From the NCBI GenBank assembly GCA_022567275.1, contig JADFHH010000045.1:1-8717 (forward strand): a stretch of 8,717 bases of DNA. The letters run 5' to 3'. Positions 1 to 7,766 of this stretch are shown in pieces. The notes under the pieces were generated by a model. That model had not been told where the DNA came from, did not search any database, and saw only the letters and a program-made list of their open reading frames with translations. Origin of the DNA: Pseudomonadota bacterium (lineage in GTDB: Bacteria > Pseudomonadota > Alphaproteobacteria > Rhizobiales > Methyloligellaceae). A program made the position numbers and the translations under genes. The number at the start of each line of letters is the position of its first letter. Position 1 is the first letter of the stretch.

Positions 1-1020
1 GGCTTCGGCATTGCGGGTGCCCAGCTCACTGACGTTGATCTTGTCGGCCCTGAATTCCCCCCAACTTGCGATGATCTTCGAAATTGGCACGTCCGGCCTG
101 ACCGGGTATTCGTAATTGGCCTTGGAAAACAGGATCTGGGATTCCTTCTCCACCAGGAATTCAAGCAGCTTGACCGCTTCCGCCTTGTTGCGGGCAAAGC
201 GGGTCACCCCGGCGCCGGAGATATTGACATGGGCGCCACGCCCGCCTTGGTTGGGAAAGAAAACCCCGATCTTCTTGACCAGCGCCTTGTCCCGGGCCTT
301 CTTGGACGCGGCGAGGCGGCCCAAGTAGTAGGTGTTGGCAATGGCGATATCGCCTTCACCGGTGCCGACGGCCCTGATCTGGTCGCGGTCCCCGCCCTTG
401 GGCTTGCGCGCCAAATTGGCGACCAGCGCCTTGGCCCAGGCCAGGGTCTTGGAAGCGCCGTTGGCGGCGATCAGTGACGCGACCAGGGACTGGTTGTAGA
501 TATTGTTGGACGAACGAATCAGGATGCGGCCCTTCCATCGGGGGTCGGCGAGGGCTTCGTATGTCGACAACTGGTCCGGTTTGACCCTGTCCTTGTGATA
601 CATGATGACCCGGGCCCGCAGGGTGAGGCCGACCCAATGCCCGGCGGGTTCCCGGTAGGCGGCGGGCACCGCGGCGTCGATGAAGGCCGAGCGAACCGGC
701 TGGAATAATTTTGCCGCTTGCGCCCGGGCCAGGTTGCCGGCATCGACGGTGATCAAAAGATCCGCCGGGGAATTGCGGCCTTCGCGCTTGAGGCGCTCGA
801 AAAGCGCGTTGGCCCTGCCCTGAACCACATTGACCCTGATCCCGGTTTTCGCGGTGAAGCGCTTGAAGAGTTCCCGGTCCGCCTTGTAATGGCGCGACGA
901 ATAGACGTTGACTTCTCCCGCCGCCCGGGCGGGCGTTATGGCGGCCGGTCCGGCGGCGAGCAAGGCGGCGGCGGCCCAGGCTACGTACGGGATAGCGAAA
1001 ACGCGCTGGCTTGGGATCAT
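1..1020 (-). CDS. Periplasmic ferric-iron-binding protein of an Fe(3+) ABC transporter (FutA/FbpA-like), 3' end cut by window edge
   Basis: Solute-binding protein that captures Fe(3+) in the periplasm and delivers it to an inner-membrane ABC permease (family knowledge). I read 340 codons from ATG 1020 to the left edge with no stop. The protein ends ...SELGTRNAEA, close to where this family normally ends. Residues 1-33 look like a Sec signal peptide: an Ala/Leu-rich core and ARA before a likely cut after residue 33. The mature protein opens VNVYSSRHY, the usual start of this family. Candidate iron ligands are His44, Tyr45, Tyr175 and the Tyr231-Tyr232 pair in NTYYLGR; their spacing fits FutA-type proteins as I remember them. 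The start is supported by AGGAGG five bases upstream. Lysine is AAG in 20 of 23 cases. The permease and ATPase genes are not in the window and may lie to the left. Family call is firm; the exact substrate is inferred. Confidence 0.93.
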   Translation of the reverse strand, partial: MIPSQRVFAIPYVAWAAAALLAAGPAAITPARAAGEVNVYSSRHYKADRELFKRFTAKTGIRVNVVQGRANALFERLKREGRNSPADLLITVDAGNLARAQAAKLFQPVRSAFIDAAVPAAYREPAGHWVGLTLRARVIMYHKDRVKPDQLSTYEALADPRWKGRILIRSSNNIYNQSLVASLIAANGASKTLAWAKALVANLARKPKGGDRDQIRAVGTGEGDIAIANTYYLGRLAASKKARDKALVKKIGVFFPNQGGRGAHVNISGAGVTRFARNKAEAVKLLEFLVEKESQILFSKANYEYPVRPDVPISKIIASWGEFRADKINVSELGTRNAEA

Positions 1021-1025
1021 GGGAT

Positions 1026-1031
1026 CCTCCT
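1026..1031 (-). promoter_or_regulatory. Shine-Dalgarno sequence of the iron-binding protein gene
   Basis: On the minus strand AGGAGG lies five bases before ATG 1020. This is a perfect anti-16S match at good spacing. It fixes the start of this gene and is much stronger than the ribosome sites of the other genes in the window. Confidence 0.85.
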
Positions 1032-1052
1032 CGATGATGGCGACGTGTTATA

Positions 1053-1073
1053 TGCAAATGAGAGGCATTCGCA
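1053..1073 (-). promoter_or_regulatory. Putative Fur operator (iron box)
   Basis: The plus-strand 21-mer starts TGCAAATGAG and ends CATTCGCA. Its arms form an inverted repeat: ATGCAAATG against CATTCGCAT matches at 8 of 9 positions around a 5-base spacer (1052-1074). The TGCAAATGA...CATT-GCA pattern resembles Fur-family operators described in alphaproteobacteria. It sits 32 bases upstream of the start codon of a ferric-iron-binding protein and just downstream of a -10-like TATAAT, where a bound repressor would block transcription. The operator is inferred from its symmetry and position; a related regulator with a similar site cannot be excluded. Confidence 0.72.
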
Positions 1074-1089
1074 TTAAATACCCCCGCAC

Positions 1090-1095
1090 ATTATA
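1090..1095 (-). promoter_or_regulatory. Candidate -10 box of the iron-binding protein promoter
   Basis: A perfect TATAAT reads on the minus strand here, in an AT-rich stretch, 69 bases upstream of ATG 1020. Transcription would start near 1083, placing the Fur-like box within the first 30 transcribed bases. The -35 is weak: TTTACT with a 15-base spacer matches TTGACA at four of six positions. The promoter is plausible but its exact boundaries are uncertain. Confidence 0.5.
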
Positions 1096-1273
1096 CGGAT
1101 ATATGAAATAAGTAAACTAATTTTAGTGCTAAGTAAAAGGATTTACCAAACACCGATTGCGAATTACGAAATGCCCTCTGAATTCCAGAATGGATGGTAG
1201 AGCCCTTTGCACACCGGCGTTGCGGAGTATCTGAAGTGGCCGCCAGGTTCCGGCCTTAGCCCCAGGAAACCCC

Positions 1274-2107
1274 CTATTCCCTCTCCGGTTCCCGCGACCC
1301 GCCCTCCTCTTTCGCCGCGCCAGCGCCCTGAGACCGGGAAGCCACTTCCTCTTCTTGAGAAGCATGGATTTCGCCGCCAACCCCCAACTCCGCATCCTGA
1401 TCCGGCCCATGGTCGTCGATATCCTCGCCGTCGCTGCCGGCGGCGCCCATAAATTGCTCCATCTGCATGGCCGGCCTTTTGTCGAGAAGGCCGGCCGCCT
1501 TGAGGTCGTCCAGACCCGGCAGGTCGGCGATGGATGCGATCCCGAAGTCGACCAGGAATCCGCTGGTGGTGCCCCAGGTGGTGGGCCGTCCCGCGGTCCT
1601 GCGCCGGCCCTTGGGCGCCACCCAGTTCGCCTCCAGAAGCAGGTCGAGGGTGCCCCGGCTCAGCCCGACGCCTCGGATTTCCTCGATGTCCGCGCGGGTG
1701 ACCGGCTGGTGATAGGCGATGATCGACAAGGTCTCCAGCGCCGCGCGCGACAACCGGCGTTGCTCCTGCGTGTAGCGCTGCAGGAGAAATGACAGGTCCT
1801 GAGCCGTGCGGAACGCCCATTTGCCAGCCGTGCGCACCAGATTGATGCCGCGTCCGGTATAAAATGCCTGAAGTTCCTCAAGCAGCGCGCGGATATCGCC
1901 ACCTTGCGGAATATGTTCCGCCAGCCGGTCTTCACCAAGCGGCTCCGTTGCGGCAAACAACAACGCTTCGAGAATACGCAGTTTCTCGCCACGTTCCGCC
2001 GATGGCAGCCGCATGATATTTACCGGCAAGGACAATTGCAGCATATCCCGCCCCTTGCTGTCCTGGCTCGTCTCCGCCACCAAATCCTGTTTCATCTCTT
2101 TGCTCAT
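1274..2107 (-). CDS. scpB: Segregation and condensation protein B (ScpB)
   Basis: Kleisin-interacting winged-helix subunit of the bacterial Smc-ScpAB condensin, which organises and helps segregate the chromosome in the cytoplasm. The 277 residues contain the first winged-helix domain (about 41-110, EKLRILEALLFAATEPL) and the second (about 115-190) with the family hallmark ALETLSIIAYHQPVTRADIE followed by GRPTTWGTTSGFLVDFGI. The core ends near residue 210 (DLPGLDDLKAAGLLD). After it comes a roughly 65-residue Asp/Glu/Gly-rich, probably disordered tail unlike the conserved core. ATG 2107 overlaps the scpA stop as ATGA, a typical sign of translational coupling, which supports this start; a second in-frame ATG four codons later is possible. 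The stop is TAG at 1274-1276. In related genomes tatABC often follows, but here it does not. Confidence 0.96.
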   Translation of the reverse strand: MSKEMKQDLVAETSQDSKGRDMLQLSLPVNIMRLPSAERGEKLRILEALLFAATEPLGEDRLAEHIPQGGDIRALLEELQAFYTGRGINLVRTAGKWAFRTAQDLSFLLQRYTQEQRRLSRAALETLSIIAYHQPVTRADIEEIRGVGLSRGTLDLLLEANWVAPKGRRRTAGRPTTWGTTSGFLVDFGIASIADLPGLDDLKAAGLLDKRPAMQMEQFMGAAGSDGEDIDDHGPDQDAELGVGGEIHASQEEEVASRSQGAGAAKEEGGSREPERE

Positions 2108-2934
2108 TGCGTGTTCCCATGCGGTTCAATCTGCCGGATCAGGAGGGGCGCGAAGGGTTTCTCCTGGCGCAGTTCCGTCAGGCCTTCGCGCGTCATTTCA
2201 AGCGACGCTGCAAACGAGCTTGCCATAACCGTGCGCTGAAATTCCGGCGTTGGCAGAAACTGCGCGATCAACTCATCTATCGGCGCCCACGCGACCGCCG
2301 TGCCCAGCATCGCTTCCAGCCGCTCGCGCGCCTCCTGAATCGACCAGACGGTCCGCGCGGCGAAATGGAGGGCGCCGGCAGTGTTACGCTGGCGCTGATT
2401 TGCGTAGGCCTTGAGCAAGTCATAGACACTGGCCTCATATTCGCTGTTGCGCACCAGCGCGATCCCTTCGGGCATGCCGCGGGCGAAAAAGTCGCGGCCC
2501 AGACGGTCGCGGTTGAGCAGCTTCGCGCCCGCTTCGCGCATGGCATCGAGGCGTTTGAGCCGGAAGGCCAGTTGCGCCGCCAGTTCCTCGCCGCTCGGCT
2601 CGTCCCCGTCTTCTTCACCGGGCAACAACAATCTGGATTTCAGGAAGGCGAGCCACGCCGCCATGACCAGATAATCGGCCGCGATTTCGAGACGCAGATT
2701 GCGGGCCTGTTCGATAAAATCGAGATATTGCCGGGCCAGATCGAGAATCGAAAGCTTCGCCAGATCGAGCTTGTGGTCGCGGGCCAGCGCCAGCAGCAGA
2801 TCGAGCGGCCCCTCGAAGCCATCGATGTCCACCACGAAGGTCTGAGTGCGCGGCGGCGCATCGAACGCATCATCGCTCACTTCCCGCGATACGTTCTGAT
2901 CTGACTGGGTCTGGTCTTCCCGGGTTCCCATCAT
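2104..2934 (-). CDS. scpA: Segregation and condensation protein A (ScpA kleisin)
   Basis: Kleisin subunit that bridges the Smc heads and binds ScpB in bacterial condensin. It has 276 residues. After a variable N-terminus of about 32 residues comes the Smc-neck-binding helical domain, with the signature FEGPLDLLLALARDHKLDL (about 40-58) and LDLARQYLDFI. A middle helical region with YLVMAAWLAFLKSRLLLP (about 88-105) follows. A C-terminal winged helix (about 232-268, TVMASSFAASLEMTREGL and FAPLLIR) completes the fold. The gene starts 10 bases after the nagZ stop and overlaps scpB by four bases, so nagZ, scpA and scpB are very likely one transcript. The protein opens with two methionines; ATG 2934 or 2931 could be used and neither has a strong ribosome site. 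Length and motifs are normal for the family. Confidence 0.96.
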   Translation of the reverse strand: MMGTREDQTQSDQNVSREVSDDAFDAPPRTQTFVVDIDGFEGPLDLLLALARDHKLDLAKLSILDLARQYLDFIEQARNLRLEIAADYLVMAAWLAFLKSRLLLPGEEDGDEPSGEELAAQLAFRLKRLDAMREAGAKLLNRDRLGRDFFARGMPEGIALVRNSEYEASVYDLLKAYANQRQRNTAGALHFAARTVWSIQEARERLEAMLGTAVAWAPIDELIAQFLPTPEFQRTVMASSFAASLEMTREGLTELRQEKPFAPLLIRQIEPHGNTQ

Positions 2935-2944
2935 CCGCTTTCAA

Positions 2945-3955
2945 TCACGCCGCCAAAACCTTCTTCAGCCAACTCTCCGCCCTGTCCTGGTCGAACGCTA
3001 CAGGCGCTTGCAAGCGTCCAAACGCTCGCTGAAGCCGCGTCAGGGCGGCGGCACTCAATTCGGGCACCGCTTCGGCGGCCGCCACCATACCGGCGAGCTT
3101 GCCGCTGCAATGCAACGCCACATCGCAGCCCGCGTTTATGACTGACCTCGCCCGCTCCCCCGGCGGACCGGTGAGAGCCGCCATATCCAGATCGTCACTC
3201 ATCAGCAATCCGCCAAACCCGATCTGCTCGCGAATCACTTGGCTTATTATAGCCGCAGATATGCTCGCCGGGGCGGCATCGTCCACAGCGCTCAACACAA
3301 TATGAGCGGTCATCGCCAGCGGCATATCCTTGAGCGCCACGAAGGGTTTGAAATCACTCTCGCTCAACTCTGCCAATGAGGCGCTGATGACGGGCAGCTC
3401 TTTATGACTGTCCGAGCGGGCGCGCCCATGACCCGGCATATGCTTGATGACCGGCAGCACACCGCCATCGAGAAGCCCCCCGGCCATGGCGCGCGCCAGC
3501 ACGATGACCGTATCGGGGTCTCTGCCGTAGGCCCTGTCCGAGATAATTTCATGCGAGCCGGGCACTGGCAGATCGAGAACCGGCGCGCAGTCGGCGTTGA
3601 TTCCGGCCGCGAACAAATCCTGCGCCATCAGCTGAGCCACCGCGCGGACGGCGGCAACGCCGGCAACCGGATCGGACTCATAGAGGCGGCCAAAACTCCG
3701 GGCCGCGGGATATGTCCGCCAGCGCGGCGGACCCATTCGCTGGACGCGCCCGCCCTCCTGATCCACCAGAACCAGCATCTCTTCACCGGCAACGCTCTCG
3801 CGCGCGGCGGCGGCAAGGTCTGCGATCTGGTCACTTGAGATGCAATTGCGCGCGAACAGGATCAGCCCGCAAGGGCGGTGCTGGCGAAAAAAGGCGTGTT
3901 CGTCCGCCGTGAGTTCCGCGCCGGAACAACCGGTGATAAGAGCTTTTTGCGCCAT
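2945..3955 (-). CDS. nagZ: Beta-N-acetylhexosaminidase NagZ (GH3)
   Basis: Cytoplasmic glycoside hydrolase of family 3 that removes N-acetylglucosamine from anhydro-muropeptides during cell-wall recycling. Numbering from TTG 3991 (348 residues), it shows GLILFARNC (42-50), LVDQEGGRVQRM (75-86), the acid/base loop KHMPGHGRARSDSHKELP (183-200) with the Asp194-His196 dyad, and MSDDLDM (264-270) with the nucleophile Asp266 assigned by family comparison. I start it at ATG 3955 (336 residues, MAQKALITGCSG) because relatives begin right at this strand; an in-frame TTG at 3991 would add 12 unconserved residues. Neither start has a strong Shine-Dalgarno, and both lie in or beside small inverted repeats. 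It follows the SPOR-protein gene and ends 10 bases before scpA. All catalytic residues I can check are present. Confidence 0.95.
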   Translation of the reverse strand: MAQKALITGCSGAELTADEHAFFRQHRPCGLILFARNCISSDQIADLAAAARESVAGEEMLVLVDQEGGRVQRMGPPRWRTYPAARSFGRLYESDPVAGVAAVRAVAQLMAQDLFAAGINADCAPVLDLPVPGSHEIISDRAYGRDPDTVIVLARAMAGGLLDGGVLPVIKHMPGHGRARSDSHKELPVISASLAELSESDFKPFVALKDMPLAMTAHIVLSAVDDAAPASISAAIISQVIREQIGFGGLLMSDDLDMAALTGPPGERARSVINAGCDVALHCSGKLAGMVAAAEAVPELSAAALTRLQRAFGRLQAPVAFDQDRAESWLKKVLAA

Positions 3956-3960
3956 GCTGG

Positions 3961-4000
3961 CGGGGATATCGCCCCCGTTTGAGCGCGTCAAGCGCGGCTC
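3961..4000 (-). promoter_or_regulatory. Two small inverted repeats covering the nagZ start region
   Basis: Bases 3981-4000 form an imperfect hairpin (GAGCGCG, loop TCAAG, CGCGGCTC, one bulge) that includes the alternative TTG start. Bases 3962-3975 form GGGG/CCCC around ATATCG, just upstream of ATG 3955. Together they could affect ribosome access in a polycistronic message. They are short GC-rich stems that could arise by chance, so this is tentative. Confidence 0.25.
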
Positions 4001-4018
4001 GATTTTAATGCAGTGTAA

Positions 4019-5902
<1,884 letters not shown>

Positions 5903-5923
5903 AGCGATATTTCCCTCGAACCC

Positions 5924-5946
5924 AACTCCGTGTGCCCCCCGGAGTT
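5924..5946 (-). other. Perfect 7-bp inverted repeat between argS and the SPOR-protein gene
   Basis: AACTCCG (5924-5930) and CGGAGTT (5940-5946) flank a 9-base loop, four bases after the argS stop and 21 bases before ATG 5902. No T run follows on the minus strand, so it is not a classic intrinsic terminator. It could be an RNA processing or stability hairpin between two co-transcribed genes. Confidence 0.4.
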
Positions 5947-5949
5947 ATA

Positions 5950-7710
5950 TTAGCGCATTTCGCAGATTGGCTGAACACCAAGTACTCGCAGGCCAGACGC
6001 CAGCACCTCGGCCGTCGCCGACACAAGTGCGACGTGCGCCTCGGTTAAATCTCGGTTCTTTGTGTTAATAAAACGTAATTGTGGCAACTCTTTGCCCCGG
6101 TTCCATAAGCTGTGAAAGTCTCCCGCAAGGTCATAAAGGTAGAATGCCAATCTATGCGGCTCGTGTGCGAGCGCTGCAGCCTCAATGATCCGTGGAAATT
6201 GAGATATTCTCTTAATTAAAAACAATTCTTCTTCACTATTCAGAAGTGAAAGATTGAGTTGTTCAGGTTTGAGACTTTCCGGCTTCAGGTCAGGGAAGAC
6301 ATCGAGCGTTTTGCGAAACACGCTATGCGCACGCGCATGGGCGTATTGGACGTAGAAGACCGGATTGTCGCGGGAGAGTTCCATCACCTTGACGAAGTCG
6401 AAATCGAGCGGCGCGTCATTCTTGCGGAACAGCATCATGAAACGAACCGGGCCCGCCCCCACCTCGTCCACCACCTCGCGCAGGGTGACGAATTCGCCAG
6501 CGCGTTTCGACATTTTGACCGGCTGACCGCCGCGCAACAGCCGCACGAGCTGGCATAGTTTCACATCCAGCTCGCCGTCGCCATCGCTCAGCGCCTGCAC
6601 CGCCGCCTTCATCCGCTTCACATAGCCGCTATGATCGGCGCCCCACACATCGATCATGGTGCTGAAACCGCGTTTGAACTTGTCGCGGTGATAGGCCATG
6701 TCGGAAGCGAAATAGGTGTAGGTGCCGTCCGATTTCGCCAGCGCGCGGTCGGCGTCATCGCCAAACGCGGTGGCGCGAAACAGCGTCTGCTCCCGGTCTT
6801 CCCATTCGCCGGGCAGCTTGCCCTTGGGTGGCGGCAATCGTCCCTCGTAAATGTGCCCCTTTTGGCGCAGCTCCGCAATGGTCTCGGCGACCTTGTCGGT
6901 GTCCCCTTCGATCAGCGAGCGTTCAGAAAAAAATACGTCCTGCCGGATGTTTAGCAAAGCAAGATCATCTTTTATATGAGCAAGGATATCGGCCGTTGCG
7001 AATTCGCGCACCAGCGGCAGCCATTGCGCCTCGTCCATCTCGAGGAGCTTTTCGCCATGCGTTTTGGCGAGGCTTTCTCCCACCGCTTTGAGATAATCTC
7101 CAGGGTAATATCCGTCCGGGATTTCGCCGATGTCCTGGCCCAGCGCTTCGCGGTATCGCAGAAAGGCCGAGCGGGCCAGCACATCGACCTGGGCACCGGA
7201 ATCATTGACGTAATATTCGCTCGTTACCTCAAACCCGGCGAATTTCAGCAGCGCCGCCAAAGCATCGCCGAACACCGCGCCGCGGCAATGGCCCACATGC
7301 AGCGGTCCGGTTGGATTGGCCGAGACATATTCCACATTGACGCGCGCGCCGGCACCAATGGAGCTGCGGCCATAGTCAGCACGCTCATTGAGAACCGCGG
7401 CGACGATGCACGGCCAGAAATCCTTGGCGAGCGTAATATTGATAAAGCCCGGCCCGGCAATTTCGACATTGGCGACATTGTCTTCGCGCGCCAGCAGCGC
7501 GGCCAGTTTCGAAGCCAGTTCGCGCGGCGGCATGTTGGCTCCTTTCGCCAGCACCATGGCGGCGTTGGTGGCGATGTCGCCATGCCCCGCCTCGCGCGGC
7601 GGCTCGACCGTAACACCGCGCGCCCCGGCGCCGGACGGCAAGACGTCCTCCGCTTTCAACTGCTCGATCGCAGCGGCGATCCGGTCTGAAAAATGGGCGT
7701 AAAGATTCAT
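5950..7710 (-). CDS. argS: Arginyl-tRNA synthetase (class I)
   Basis: Charges tRNA-Arg with arginine in the cytoplasm. Counting from ATG 7710 (586 residues) it has the N-terminal Add-1 domain (about 1-115, with GPGFINITL near 87-95), then the class I Rossmann catalytic domain. That domain carries ANPTGPLHVGHCRG, with the HIGH-type motif HVGH at 138-141, then YYVNDSGAQ, FASDMAYHRDKF, DVWGADHSGYVKRM and the KMSKR loop at 399-403. A DALR anticodon-binding domain ends in RVLGVQPICEMR. Length is normal. I chose ATG 7710 (MNLYAHF) because relatives begin this way; an in-frame GTG at 7716 would add two residues. No good Shine-Dalgarno is visible for either. The 3' third is markedly AT-richer than the rest of the gene although the protein looks intact. 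It begins 56 bases after the dgt stop. Confidence 0.97.
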   Translation of the reverse strand: MNLYAHFSDRIAAAIEQLKAEDVLPSGAGARGVTVEPPREAGHGDIATNAAMVLAKGANMPPRELASKLAALLAREDNVANVEIAGPGFINITLAKDFWPCIVAAVLNERADYGRSSIGAGARVNVEYVSANPTGPLHVGHCRGAVFGDALAALLKFAGFEVTSEYYVNDSGAQVDVLARSAFLRYREALGQDIGEIPDGYYPGDYLKAVGESLAKTHGEKLLEMDEAQWLPLVREFATADILAHIKDDLALLNIRQDVFFSERSLIEGDTDKVAETIAELRQKGHIYEGRLPPPKGKLPGEWEDREQTLFRATAFGDDADRALAKSDGTYTYFASDMAYHRDKFKRGFSTMIDVWGADHSGYVKRMKAAVQALSDGDGELDVKLCQLVRLLRGGQPVKMSKRAGEFVTLREVVDEVGAGPVRFMMLFRKNDAPLDFDFVKVMELSRDNPVFYVQYAHARAHSVFRKTLDVFPDLKPESLKPEQLNLSLLNSEEELFLIKRISQFPRIIEAAALAHEPHRLAFYLYDLAGDFHSLWNRGKELPQLRFINTKNRDLTEAHVALVSATAEVLASGLRVLGVQPICEMR

Positions 7711-7766
7711 GGCCACGGCCGGGTGGGAAGCTGATTTATTAGCGGCCTGGACCGCCGCCCGTGCGG

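Larger units (their letters stand above)
1021..1273. other. Intergenic spacer between scpB and the iron-binding protein gene
   Basis: The spacer has two parts. Bases 1021-1140 form an AT-rich leader with the Shine-Dalgarno, Fur-like box, TATAAT and a repeated TAAGTAAA motif (1109-1116 and 1130-1137). Bases 1141-1273, just downstream of scpB, hold no ORF I believe in and no convincing terminator: the only stem there, GGCCG/CGGCC, has no T run after it. This second half could be a decayed remnant from a rearrangement, but I recognise no mobile-element sequence in it. Confidence 0.6.

Noticed and set aside
356..1057. A 233-codon minus-strand ORF overlapping the iron-binding protein gene
   Set aside because: It is out of frame with the gene that shows a signal peptide, ribosome site and family motifs; its Arg/Gly/Pro-rich translation is typical of a GC-rich shadow frame.
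1229..1265. Intrinsic terminator after scpB
   Set aside because: Only a short GGCCG/CGGCC stem is present and no T run follows on the minus strand.
2107..2904. A 265-codon plus-strand ORF antisense to scpA
   Set aside because: It lies almost wholly opposite the well-supported scpA, shows no recognisable domain, and long antisense frames are expected in GC-rich genes.
6976..7689. A 237-codon plus-strand ORF antisense to argS
   Set aside because: It is the complement of conserved ArgS coding sequence and has no family motif, so it is a shadow.
7711..7766. Intrinsic terminator or promoter between dgt and argS
   Set aside because: A 5-bp GCGGC/GCCGC stem is followed by TAATAAATC rather than a T run, and I see no convincing -35/-10 pair in these 56 bases.
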